A stretch of DNA of 42,284 bases from Phaeoceros laevis (lineage: Eukaryota > Anthocerotophyta > Anthocerotopsida > Notothyladales). The translations under genes were made by a program, and so were the position numbers. The DNA lies in contig JBNGIQ010007851.1 in assembly GCA_049999765.1 (NCBI GenBank), positions 1-42,284 on the forward strand, given 5' to 3'. The notes beneath the pieces were generated by a model, which had not been told where the DNA came from, searched no databases, and saw only the letters and a program-made list of their open reading frames with translations. Shown here piece after piece: positions 23,656-33,801 of this stretch (the stretch's first letter is position 1; each line of letters begins with the position of its first letter).

Positions 23656-23726
23656 CTCATCTCGTATAAAAACATTCTCCCGTGACCTTGACATAGAAAA
23701 TATTGTGAAATGGAAGAATAACCCTT

Positions 23727-24215
23727 TTACGGACTTGTTGGACACGCATCATCAATGGTGTATGTGTAACTCAAACGGCATCCATTTGTTTCAATCACAC
23801 CAGCACGACTCTTTCCGCATCTATTTAGAACTTTTTCTCTACAATACTCAAGGCAAGCTCTACAATTTTCTTTTGACATGAATAATTCCCCATTTCCCCC
23901 TGGCCATATTGGATCATACATTCGTGCCCCTAAACAAGAAGCTTGCCCACTAAATCTCATTTTACCATTCAAAGTTTGTATAATCCCTTTCTTCACTGGA
24001 TGCACTTGAGCAGCATCTATTATTAATTGGTTCACCAAAACCAACAAATTGATGTACGCCGGGTCAAAATCACCAAAAAGTTGATTTCCACATCTTATGA
24101 CTTGGTCTATATTCCACCATTCGTCCGAACACGCGGCCATGTTGCATACAATTGCTATACTTAAAATTCCCAACATTAAAGTAGGTCTTCTTAGCCCTAA
24201 AAGTATCACCATCAT
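23727..24215 (-). CDS. Secreted Gnk2/DUF26 (ginkbilobin-like) cysteine-rich protein
   Basis: This single-exon gene encodes 162 aa. Residues 1-29 form a hydrophobic signal peptide (LMLGILSIAIVCNMAAC), so export to the apoplast is expected. The rest carries one DUF26/Gnk2-homologous domain. It has a Cys in ASCLGARMYD, the C-X2-C pair in ENCRACLEYC, then RCGKSRAGVIETNGCRLSYT, the usual order of the domain's disulfide cysteines and final aromatic strand. Known members bind mannose and inhibit fungi (ginkbilobin) or form the ectodomain of cysteine-rich receptor kinases. There is no kinase or second domain here, so this is the secreted single-domain form. It sits in an AT-rich island unlike its neighbours. 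Whether it is expressed cannot be told from sequence. Confidence 0.8.
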   Translation of the reverse strand: MMVILLGLRRPTLMLGILSIAIVCNMAACSDEWWNIDQVIRCGNQLFGDFDPAYINLLVLVNQLIIDAAQVHPVKKGIIQTLNGKMRFSGQASCLGARMYDPIWPGGNGELFMSKENCRACLEYCREKVLNRCGKSRAGVIETNGCRLSYTYTIDDACPTSP

Positions 24216-25902
24216 ATAATGTCTCCAAACATTTGAACATCTAGTTCATTTTGGACTTACTCTCTTGAAGTATAGCCATATAAACAATAGTTTTTTTGTT
24301 ATTGTACTCTTGCATGTACCTCCACATAAATTATGGATAATCTACTCAAGTACCAAGGAAGAACCATTTGAATATACTTTTTTAGTTTAACTATATTGTG
24401 CTGGACCAATTTAGTACTTTAGGATACCGTGGCTATATTAAATATTTTTTACAAATTTTTTTGATCTTTGTGATCTCATTATACAATGTACATCATGTTT
24501 CAATATATATTATATATGCCTAAGCACAATATAATTGAGACATCTATCCAATCAATCATGTGACACATGCACTCAGAGGTGAACTGCCTCATGATACATG
24601 CATAGGTGGACTATGTACTTCACGACGTGTAGGTTGCTGATTCTCGTGAAGGAGCGTACCGTGCGACCATTCATCCACTAGGACAGTAGTAGAATGTTAC
24701 GAGGCTCGCTCCTATTGTGGAGAGCACGTCAGACAACCTTACAGTGTCCACACTCAGTAGACTGGATAAAATCCTTCTTTTTCATCGGAGGAATCTGGGA
24801 TCCGATCCGGGTTTTGCTATCTTCAACCCGTTTGCGGATTCCGATGTAGACTAGGTAATGTCACTATTTCCGAGGGCACAACGTCCCGCCAAGAGCGATA
24901 CCTGCTTCGGACTTGGTGCACACTCCGCCAGGTGGAAGGCAGGCAAACGAGTCAGGTCTGAACTTGCTCAGATTGGAGTGTTGTCCTTGATGTGTGCCGC
25001 CGCCACCTTATTAGCTGCACACCCAGAATGGTGTTTCCTCACAATTGTGGTGCCTGGCTAAATATATTGTATCAGGCAAAGTTACCGTAACCAATGTCAC
25101 AGATCGACCAGGGAAGCAAATTCTGCTTCCTAAATACGGTCCTCGAACGGATGAGAGACAGCTCTTTGACAAGTTTGCCCTTAGATGGACTAGAGCTCTT
25201 GGAGTATAGCATGCTTCAAAAGACTTACAAAGGTAATAGTGAGCTCCCGGAAAGCCTGCACTAAGTCTAGTAAGCAACCAGGTCTCTTGCCCAGGTATGG
25301 ACGACTTCACATGCATCTTGAAGGCTCCTGCGCTTGGTATGCATATCACAAAGCGTGTTGCTCGTAAAGAAGTTTGCCTCAAGCCATTCTTCCTAACATG
25401 GGTGTGATCAAGCTTGCCCTGAGCTAGCTAAGGGTGGAACAGGCATGGCAGGACGGCGCAAGGCAGCTCTACCCTTCCAGATGCCACAGACCGCCGAAGG
25501 CCCAAGGACGGGCTGCATTTGATTGCCATTCGACAAGACGTGGAACCTCAACAGACAATTGGTAGTCCATGCTGTCGAGTTCAACAAAACAGTTCTTGTC
25601 GTGCTAAGAAACAAGTGGAGTTCTGCACAAAATGCTCAGTCAACGTAAGGGACTGTTTTAGAGCCAGTTACGAATTCGTGAAACAGTCCGGTCTACCCAT
25701 ATTAACCTAACCTGGACAAACAGCCAATGCGAGATCCTGGAGACCCTGCTCCAATGTTGTCCTTCAGCTGCAGATACTTTGTCTCCTCTCCGCATCGGCC
25801 TGCAAAACGATGCTTCACATCCATCCACTAGGAGGCAAGACGAGACAGGGGAAACTGGTGAAAATAGGATGAGGTACCTATGTACACGTCGCAGGTATCT
25901 TG
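24216..25902. other. Intergenic, no recognised gene
   Basis: 24216-24600 is very AT-rich and probably the upstream region of the Gnk2-like gene. From about 24600 the composition returns to balanced. Several open frames of 60-123 codons occur (for example 25011-25382, -), but none has a domain, signal peptide or codon pattern that I recognise. It could hold decayed mobile-element sequence; I saw no terminal repeats or reverse-transcriptase motifs. Confidence 0.4.
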
Positions 25903-25940
25903 GGCAACATGCTAATCTGTAGGCAACATGCTAATCTGTA
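25903..25940. repeat. 19-bp perfect tandem duplication
   Basis: GGCAACATGCTAATCTGTA occurs at 25903-25921 and 25922-25940. The second copy contains the stop codon (TAG on the minus strand, 25931-25933) that ends the downstream part of the F-box frame. Confidence 0.92.
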
Positions 25941-26314
25941 GGCTCGGGAGGGCAATCCGCCATTCCAACTTGAAATGTAGGTCTAGGCTCGAGATAAATG
26001 ATGCCTTTTCCATGGGAGCTCTTCAGAACATGTTCCCAAGGAAGCAGTGCATCACCCATCTCCTGACCACCCCAGAAATGACTCAAAACAATGTTCCATG
26101 CACCGGATAGGAAGTCGTACACAGCAACGTGCCACTTTTGATTCACGGCCTGAGAGAGAACTAAAAATCTGCCAGCAGCCTGCACATCCTTTACCGATGC
26201 CTTAACGGCATCAGATGGAAATTGTTGTGGCCCAGCGCAACACAGATCACCTGTGTTGAGAAGCTCATCCTCTGAACTGAAGTCCACACCGGGTGCCATC
26301 TTCATAGCCAGGTG
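25931..26314 (-). pseudogene. Downstream in-frame remainder of the F-box gene after TGA
   Basis: This is the same reading frame as the F-box gene, from the codon after the TGA to a TAG at 25931. It encodes 127 residues. The segment GRFLVLSQAVNQKWHVAVYD followed by ALLPWEHVLK and a final Y-x-PR-type ending (IIYLEPRPTFQ) resembles the conserved C-terminal part of plant F-box/kelch proteins, where a 'nRkW..V..YD..' strand is usual. It was once, or still is, the end of the same protein. An independent start at 26305 (MKMAP...) is possible but would give a protein without an F-box. Confidence 0.65.
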
Positions 26315-27502
26315 TCAAGGCAGGGCAGACACCTCATCCCAGTCCGTAGATGTCGGTGCAGGCAAGCACAGAATTTTGCAGGTGCATTGAGAACAAGGGA
26401 CAGCCACCAAGCACTCCCCCTGCTCACGCTTGATCAATGCAAGTTCGTACTTGTCACATGTCAAGGGAGGCGGGGCCAGGGAACGGACATGCTTGCCGTT
26501 ACTGGCTTCGAATAACTCGGCCCCTACTATGTTGGAGCTCCTGTAGAAGTCAGACCTCAGTGCATACACATGCTTCTTTCCTACCACAATAGCATCCTCC
26601 GCCAGGGTTATCGGGTTGTCGGGATCTTCATAAGTGATGAACTTGCTTGTCCATGCCTGTGTCCTGCTGCTGTAGACACTCACCGTAAAGAACGAGATGC
26701 CAACCGTTTCAAGCATGTAAGCATGGAGTACAAAGACTTGGAAGGCACCATCTTCTTCCCCCATCAAAGACACCGTGAGTAGAGGTTCGACCTCAGGGCT
26801 GTCGAGGAAGATATCCGTCACCACAAGACCCGGCAGCTGCCTCCAAGTCTGATTGATAGGATTCACCAAGCATATTCCGTTCCCACAACGCCCTTCCCTG
26901 TTGAAGAGTTCGGTCACAAGGAACAAGACGCCCTTCCCGAAGTAAACCCTACGTTCGAAATCGGCCTGTGTCCACTCAAACAGCTGAAACTTCGGGGGAA
27001 GAAAGCTGAGGCTGAGCTTGTGCACCTGGTAGGGCACCTGTAGCTCGGATGATGGAACACCCCGATGTTTCCAAGCTAATGCATCACACCTCACAATGGC
27101 AACGACAGGTACTCGGCCTAACGACGGGGCAATCTCAGCACTCTGCACTCGAAACTGTTCAGATGCAAGGAACCAGCGTGCGGCCTTGGACACCGCCCGG
27201 AATCTGGCTTGGCTGGCAAGAGGCACTCTCAGCAGCACGTTCACCAACAAGTCGAAGGGCAATCGGCTCCACACTTCGGGGTTCATGACGACTGGTTCAG
27301 CTGAACTGACAATGTTGTCCAGCAGGAACATATGGAAAAAAGGGTTCCTGTGCGCCTCCGTCTCCAGATGGTCCGACTCCCACTCCGACTCCGACTCCAG
27401 ATATTCCGACTCCAGATAGTCCGACTCCGACTCCAGATACTCAGACTCCGACTCCAAATACTCAGACTCCGACCCCAGATAGGCTGACTCCAAAGACGCC
27501 AT
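26315..27502 (-). CDS. F-box protein, kelch/FBA-type (SCF substrate adaptor)
   Basis: This single exon encodes 395 aa from the ATG at 27502. F-box proteins bind SKP1 in SCF ubiquitin ligases and present substrates. The F-box lies at about residues 75-120: EVWSRLPFDLLVNVLLRVPL, then FRAVSKAARWFLASEQF. The rest has the beta-propeller-like segments of the large plant F-box/kelch families (GICLVNPINQTWRQLPGL, HKLSLSFLP). It is preceded by an unusual acidic repeat (residues 4-48) of S-E-S-E-Y-L-E units. The frame stops at TGA (26315-26317), yet the same frame continues open for 127 more codons to 25931 with sequence typical of the end of this family. The protein as annotated is therefore probably C-terminally truncated, or the TGA is read through or is an error. 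Confidence 0.8.
   Translation of the reverse strand: MASLESAYLGSESEYLESESEYLESESDYLESEYLESESEWESDHLETEAHRNPFFHMFLLDNIVSSAEPVVMNPEVWSRLPFDLLVNVLLRVPLASQARFRAVSKAARWFLASEQFRVQSAEIAPSLGRVPVVAIVRCDALAWKHRGVPSSELQVPYQVHKLSLSFLPPKFQLFEWTQADFERRVYFGKGVLFLVTELFNREGRCGNGICLVNPINQTWRQLPGLVVTDIFLDSPEVEPLLTVSLMGEEDGAFQVFVLHAYMLETVGISFFTVSVYSSRTQAWTSKFITYEDPDNPITLAEDAIVVGKKHVYALRSDFYRSSNIVGAELFEASNGKHVRSLAPPPLTCDKYELALIKREQGECLVAVPCSQCTCKILCLPAPTSTDWDEVSALP
27359..27490 (-). repeat. Coding tandem repeat (SESEYLE) in the F-box gene
   Basis: On the plus strand, variants of CCGACTCCAGATA(C/T)T recur about eight times. On the minus strand they encode ESESEYLE/ESESDYLE units. The copies differ in length by multiples of three, which keeps the frame open. 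Confidence 0.85.
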
Positions 27503-28657
27503 CGCCAGGAATGCGCAGGAGCTCCCAGAGAAAATCCAAATGGCGTTCCCGCGCCCTTATGGGCTTATAGCCTTGCCTTATACTATAATTGGTTTATGGA
27601 ACATGATTCAACATACAGTTTTGGCGGGAGGGTAATTTAGGCAATTTAGGGCACTGGGAACTCTCGGAGTCTCGGTGGGATTTGTAGTTATGTTCTAGTA
27701 TATTAATCTGTACTAGTGTAGAACCAGTCGACATCGACGCAATCACCTGTCCCTCCACCCATCCCAAGGTAGAGATATAAACAATTTAAAGTTAGAAAGT
27801 TAGATAGATTTCATAAGTTCCGATGTAATGGAGTAGGCCATGTGGTTGGGTTCTTCGAGTGCGAAGGGCCGGTTTGGGGTTCATCTCCCAGGACTGCCAT
27901 CATATTACCCCCGCGGTCGCGCCTCCTCTCGCGCTCCACGCGCGCTGACGCAAGGTGAGAGCATGTCACGCACACACATCGCTCTTACAACACATAGAGA
28001 GAGCATGTCACGCACACCGACCCTCCCTATTTTTTTATAATATAAGATGTATGTAATTAGTGTGGCATCATAGCATAAACCCTCGAAAGTGCGACATGTA
28101 ACAACCACGTAATTCCAAGGTATAGCAAGAAGGGAGAAGTGAACCAAGGGACGTCCTCGCGGTCGGGCTCGTCGTGCCCAGTCCACGCCGGAGGTGCCTC
28201 GCCGACTCACATTTTGCTGGCCTAAACCAGGTACTTTCGTCGACGGGGAGCTCCTGCGGGCTTTTTTTACGGAGGAGCCCTCAGAAGTCGCTCCAGACCA
28301 GTTACAGATGCACTCCATGGAGGAATTGTCACCCAGTGCACCTTCAGGATCAGAACTAGTCCGTAATCCAGTTGTCATCTTCTTCCAGAAGATGAACAGG
28401 AAAGAAATTCCTGTGAAGAATGCCGTTCAAGGTTCAAGTGTTTCTGTATTTCACAAGGCAGCAGCATGAGAGTCTGGAGATGAATTTTTGGAGGCTGGAT
28501 GACTTGCGATACCCAGTTCTGGACGGATGCATAGACTATGAATATCTTGAAGGACTTAGAGCCTCGGATCTGAGACCGAAGACTTGAATGACACCTTGAG
28601 CAATCTGTTAGTTGCTGGTAGACTATACACAACTACAAAATGTGATGACTAGAGTTA
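27503..28657. other. Intergenic between the F-box gene and RAD54
   Basis: This region holds the F-box upstream sequence (AT-rich from about 27570 to 27830) and the RAD54 3' flank. A 19-bp direct repeat, GAGAGCATGTCACGCACAC, occurs at 27957-27975 and 27999-28017. A plus-strand frame at 28194-28469 (91 codons) is open but unrecognised. No other gene is supported. Confidence 0.45.
27957..28017. repeat. 19-bp direct repeat pair with 23-bp spacer
   Basis: GAGAGCATGTCACGCACAC is at 27957-27975 and 27999-28017. There is no associated gene or terminal inverted repeat. It may be a remnant of a small duplication. Confidence 0.8.
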
Positions 28658-31600
28658 TCAGGCGAAGTCATCCTCAACACCAATTCGAGTAGGGGAACAA
28701 GTTCTGCTGCCGAATGCGTTCTCATCACCTGATATCCTCGGTCGTTTGCTGCCAAGAGCATCACCCCGTGTCTCGTCAATGATCTCGGTGTTCTCTGCCC
28801 CTTTGTCCCTACATTCTTTGGTCTGATGGCTTACAGGTGATGCTGCCGCATTCCAAGCTTTCAATGGCCTACGCTGTAAAACGGACGAGAGTCGGGGGTT
28901 TTGTGGTTGATCTTCACCCTTAAGGACGCGACTTAAGGGCAAACCCTTCGCCACTACATTTGTCAAGTGCTGGACTTGTGGACGTGAAGGAGGAGCACAT
29001 GATTCGATGGGCGTCAGCTTCCCATCTATTTGGCAAGTGAAAGCGAAAGACACCTGCAAATTGCACACTGCGGTCTCAGAACGACTGGGACGAAAGCGCT
29101 CAGGACCTGGAGCGACGGGAAACCCACCTCGTTTCCAGCCGACATCTGTAAGAGGGTATCGGCTATGGTAGCTGAATTTTCGTGGTGCGCCCAGCTTTTA
29201 AGGTCCTCCTCTGCGGGAGTCCCTACCTGCACATCACTCAGGTCAGGTTGCAGCATTTGTCCTATAAAGCTCAAGTAGCTGTCCACCGAATGGAGCTACT
29301 TCATCACCTGTCTTTCCCAAGGTCGCTGAATGTCGAAACATCCTGCAACTTTGCCGAAGGAACCGATGTCCGCTTTGCTGTTCTTCGAGTTTCCTGCCCC
29401 CTCTACAGAACTAGTGCTACTCCCTTCTTGATCGGATCCTAACGAGCTTGAAGAACTTGCATCATCTTGCCTATTGCATCGTTTGCAGTTCAGGGTCTCG
29501 TGGGTGTCGGACCTGTAATCACCAAGATGCTTTGACAGACTTCCTAGGTACCGGAATCTCAGTGTCAACAGCAGCTTCTACATGCTTACTCATAAACTAG
29601 CGGGATGACCAACCAAGGTGTACCTGATGTCTTCTCGCAAAGTAAAGAGGTCCCGTAGGTCTTCTGATGAGAGGGAATTTACCTGGAATCAACATCATCA
29701 TGTGACCTATCGAACACGGCAGCAGGTCAAGTAATCTGGCAAATGCGCAGGATTACTAAGCATACTTGTGATTTTGCATCCGTCGACTGCTCCTTGTCGA
29801 CAACTTTCTGAAGCGCTTCTTTCGAAATTTGACGTTGGTACACCTGTTCCGATGAACAAACTGAGACGGTAACAGATTGCACTGCTTCATGCCTTCAGTG
29901 AAAGCCCAACAGCACGTACCTTCTCTTCAATAGTTCCTGTTGCTAAAAATCTGTAGATGAACACACGTTTCTTTTGTCCATCTCGCCACACGCGGGCCGC
30001 TGCCTAGCTTCGTGAGACAAGTGAACTTGGGCAGCGAAATGCTAGGATAGTCAGGACTTCCAAAACGTAACGTGACTGTGAAAGCACAATTCCATACCTG
30101 CTTATCATTCGCTGGGTTCCAATCAGGATCAAAGAGTACTAGTCGGTTACCGCCGATAAGGTTGAGGCCGCAGCCTCCAGCTTTGCTACTCAACAGAAAT
30201 GCGAACTCATTCTGCACTATCATTGCAATCATAAAATTAACGAGACCGATGGCTGAAGCGAGATAAATTTCCAGAGCTAAGATACAGACTGGATGTGGCG
30301 TACCGCTGTGGGATCATTGAATCTCTTCACTAGCTTTTGCCTCTTGCTGATGGAAGTTGTTCCATCAAGACGAACATAGGGGTAACCCCTTTCCTGACAG
30401 ATCTGGGCGAAAAGTTCCAAGGTCTGACATCACAACCATGCCATTACAAAAGGCTATCAGGAGATCCATGCAAGTTAGCTGTTCACATTGTGAGCCTGGA
30501 TAGAAGAACAATTCTTTAGAGAAGTCCTTTTCAGGGGACAAAACGTTCAGCTGACCTGCGTGTAATTCGAGACAAGAACAATCCTGTCATCCGTTTTCTG
30601 GCGGAGATTAGCTAGTAGGCGAGAAAGCACCGCCATCTTCCCTGAATATTCGATCCAGCTTCCCCCTGCTTGTAAGCCACCCCTGGCAACTCAAGCCATC
30701 TGTCAGAATGTACACCATCTCTATGGTAGTTTATGGCTTACAAATAGCTGATGAAACTTGCGGGTGCACCTCGACCCGAAAACATCTTCAGGAAAAAACT
30801 GCAAGCAGTCTTCGAAGCCTGCTGTTTCTGAGGCTCCAGCACGCATAGTATCATAGATGAGCTGTGAGAAAGACAGTAGCTGTGAACACCGAATGCAAGG
30901 GCCTGTATCCTAACAAATTCCACAGTAGACAATGGAGTTTTCTGGACATGTCTCAAAGAACTGTGAATTAGGGCAAACATGATAAGGAATGCTTCACCTT
31001 AGGGTGGTTGCATAGCTTCTTCAACGCTGTGATCGATGCTAGTACACGTGCCCGCTTTGTGTTATCCTCCAGGGCTTGTCTAACCTGCAGAGACCCAATA
31101 CCACTGTGAGCATCTCATTTTTTATTACTTCTGCCTGCACAGGTTTACCGTACAGTCGAGGTGCCTTCAGGTTCAAAACTGTACATTCTTGGAATGAATG
31201 AAATGACGGTATAGATTCGTCTGTAGTTCCGTCAGTCTGCAGCAGACAACTTCTACTATCTGCTCATGCGGGAACTGGGTGTCAGACAGAATAGCGCAGA
31301 GTAAAAGAGGAGCGAGATAAATTCCAGACAATGTAGCCAAAGGCACTAACCTTAGGAGGCAAATGATTTGAGAGAAGCGCATTCGTTCTGCGTAAAATGA
31401 ACTGCAAAGGCACTGGACTTGCTAAGAACTTCAATCAAGGCCGTACCTCCTAGTATATGATGCTTCCCACCAGATAAAAGGCCGCCTACTGTTTACAACT
31501 CCTAGTCTAAAAGCAAAACACACTCCTGAAGAAATTCACCTGGTTAACAAGTTCACTTAGCTCCGCCGAGCGCTCGGCACCGGTTTCTCTAAGTTTATCT

Positions 31601-33801
31601 TCTGCATCTGGTTCACGACCCCTTAGGATGGGAGCCTAGCAAAAATTGGTAAAGAGAGTCAGCTGCAAGCCGAAGTGCGTTCTGCTCTTCAACAGCGGCA
31701 CATGCAACGATCACCATTTACCTCGTAGTAACGACGAAACGCTGATGCATCTCCTAAGACTCCAGGGTTGGTGAAGTTAACCATAGCAAAGAACTCCTCA
31801 AGATCATTCTGAAACAGTGTGAACGGCCTGTTAACTTATTGTTCGCTGTTTTGTAACGGCAGCTACAATCGGGTTATGTGCAAGAAGACTGACCTGTATG
31901 GGGGTGCCTGACAGCAGCACGCGTCTTCGGCATTGAAGGGCTCCAAGGGCCTGTGACAATAGCAGAAAGCCCCTGCTTTTGTGACTCCCTCTAACAAGCA
32001 CCACGCCATAAACAACAAATGAAGCAACACAAAGCGGAGGGAATGAGGCACAATCATACTTGATTTGTTAGAGTCCGGTCGTTCTTGAGCCTGTGGGCTT
32101 CATCGCATATCAGCAGATCACAACTTCCTTCTTTCTGAAACCTTTTAGCGTGCATTCTGAAGGTCTCGTATGAAATGATCATAACCTGAATCGAAGAAGT
32201 CGAAATGAGAAGATGTACTAACGACAAAATGAACAGACAGAAGCAGGAACAGTAGTTATACAAAGTTTCAGGCACCAATATGTTCATCCCGGGCCCTACG
32301 TCCCTTTGGTGATTGTGTATGCCCAGTACTCCAAAACTACCATACTAAGAGCTGGCTCCTGTGCCATAAGCCAAGGAACAGAAAGGCTTTACAATACCTG
32401 ATATGTGTTTCGTGGCATAAGGAAGGCGGAAATGGCAGCCACCACATCAGCCCGGGACGACTCACAGATGGCCAAAACCTTGACCCTGTTCTCCAGCCAC
32501 TTTGTTATTTCTGACTCCCAGTTGCTCACGAGGCTTGTAGGGGTGACAATTATCACTCGAGTTGCCATGGGCGATCCATCAAAGCCTTGACAAAGTAAAG
32601 TCCAAAGAAGAGTGATCGACTGCAGTGTCTTCCCCAACCTGCGTAAGCAGGCCAAGGCAAATGTTATAGGGCGCTCTCCTCTCATGCCCGCCACTCAATG
32701 TACTCGTGATAATTGAGGCCAATTCAGCAGCAACCCACACCCAATGGCAGTAGTTCACACCCCATGTCATCTGCAAGAATGCAGCCACAGCAGTCCTGTG
32801 CTCCGAAGTCACGAAGACCTGCTACACACTCGAACATGAATTGCACACCTTCCCTGCACACTCCAGGACACACAGAAGGTTAGTCGCAAAAACAAGAGAC
32901 CTAAGTGCATGTTGCACTGTTATTTTTACATGGCGAAACACAGATACAACCACACGCAGCCCCACCTTTGGTGTGGCCTGAGGAAGCGCACCAAATGCGG
33001 ATCCACTGCTATTATGCCCGCGTTCCCATCACCCTGAGAATCTTCTGCCTCCCATAGAACCAGAGGCTGTATCTCAGGAGGTAACTCCTCCACCTTCGGC
33101 TCAATTGGGGGGGGCTGAGGTAGCTCAAAGAATGGAAGAGGCAAGGACATCTCCTTTGCACAGCCCCATGGAATAAACCGCTTTCGCGCAGAGAGGCGAC
33201 GGGATAGCTCCATAGTCGCACCAGCCTGACCACCGGGGCAAGGAGATTTGAACGCCCTCCTGACCACCGCGTCCTCTGATATGGACAGCACTTTCGGCAG
33301 CAGCGCCTGCCTCGTAACAACAAGATCCCCCCTGCATATCTCCACAGCAAAACGTCATCAGCGCCGTGTCCCGCATGGAATAAGCCGTCCACTGCCACAT
33401 TGGTGCTTGCCAGGGAGAGGGCATCACCTGAGGAGAGCTGCAACATTCTCGTTTTTGGTGCTACTACTCACAGCACCCGCTTCCCCGCAGCTCTCATCGT
33501 CTGCACAGCCATCTCCCTCCCCCTCTTCCTCCCCTTCATCTGCATTATCACTTTCCTCAGGTAATTCGCCTCCTTGCTCCTCCTCCTCCTCCCCTACCTC
33601 CACCTCCACCTCCTCCTCCGCATGACCCGACCCAGTGCGCCGCTCCTGGTACTCGCTCACATTCACCAACCTGGCGCATCCCAGGCCTCCATCACAGGTG
33701 ATCCAGCGGGGACACAGGTAAGCTCCTCTGCCTTCATCAGCCTCTTCACACCATTCCAGCTGCTCGCTGTCGCAATTCTCACAAAGCATGGGCGGAGCCA
33801 T
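28658..33801 (-). CDS. RAD54: DNA repair and recombination protein RAD54 (SWI2/SNF2 ATPase)
   Basis: RAD54 is the dsDNA translocase that helps RAD51 in homologous recombination and chromatin remodelling in the nucleus. The 21 exons are 33428-33801, 32966-33331, 32761-32853, 32398-32638, 32060-32185, 31894-31950, 31722-31808, 31540-31635, 31351-31401, 31185-31259, 30998-31084, 30770-30861, 30556-30682, 30304-30423, 30098-30211, 29920-30003, 29766-29843, 29624-29682, 29308-29512, 29128-29226 and 28658-29053. They sum to 3027 nt (1008 aa), all in phase. Visible motifs: the plant N-terminal block [20 protein letters not shown] and [22 protein letters not shown] (Walker A); LLICDEAH (DEAH box); LLSGTPIQ (motif III); and [20 protein letters not shown] with [20 protein letters not shown] (motifs V and VI). 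The plant C-terminal block follows ([27 protein letters not shown]) and ends EDDFA. It is about 100 aa longer than Arabidopsis RAD54, partly from a Cys-rich and Glu-rich first exon. Confidence 0.97.

Larger units (their letters stand above)
22351..23726. other. Myosin VIII upstream region, then start of AT-rich island
   Basis: The first 750 bases are GC-rich and should hold the promoter and 5' UTR of myosin VIII (transcribed leftwards from here). A 100-N gap lies inside. Open frames across the gap are artefacts of the N run. From about 23280 the composition shifts sharply to AT-rich, with two small tandem duplications, and no gene until 23727. Confidence 0.5.

Noticed and set aside
25011-25382. 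123-codon minus-strand frame as a possible gene or mobile-element fragment
   Set aside because: I recognised no domain, reverse-transcriptase or transposase motif, and no terminal repeats, so it is not reported as a gene.
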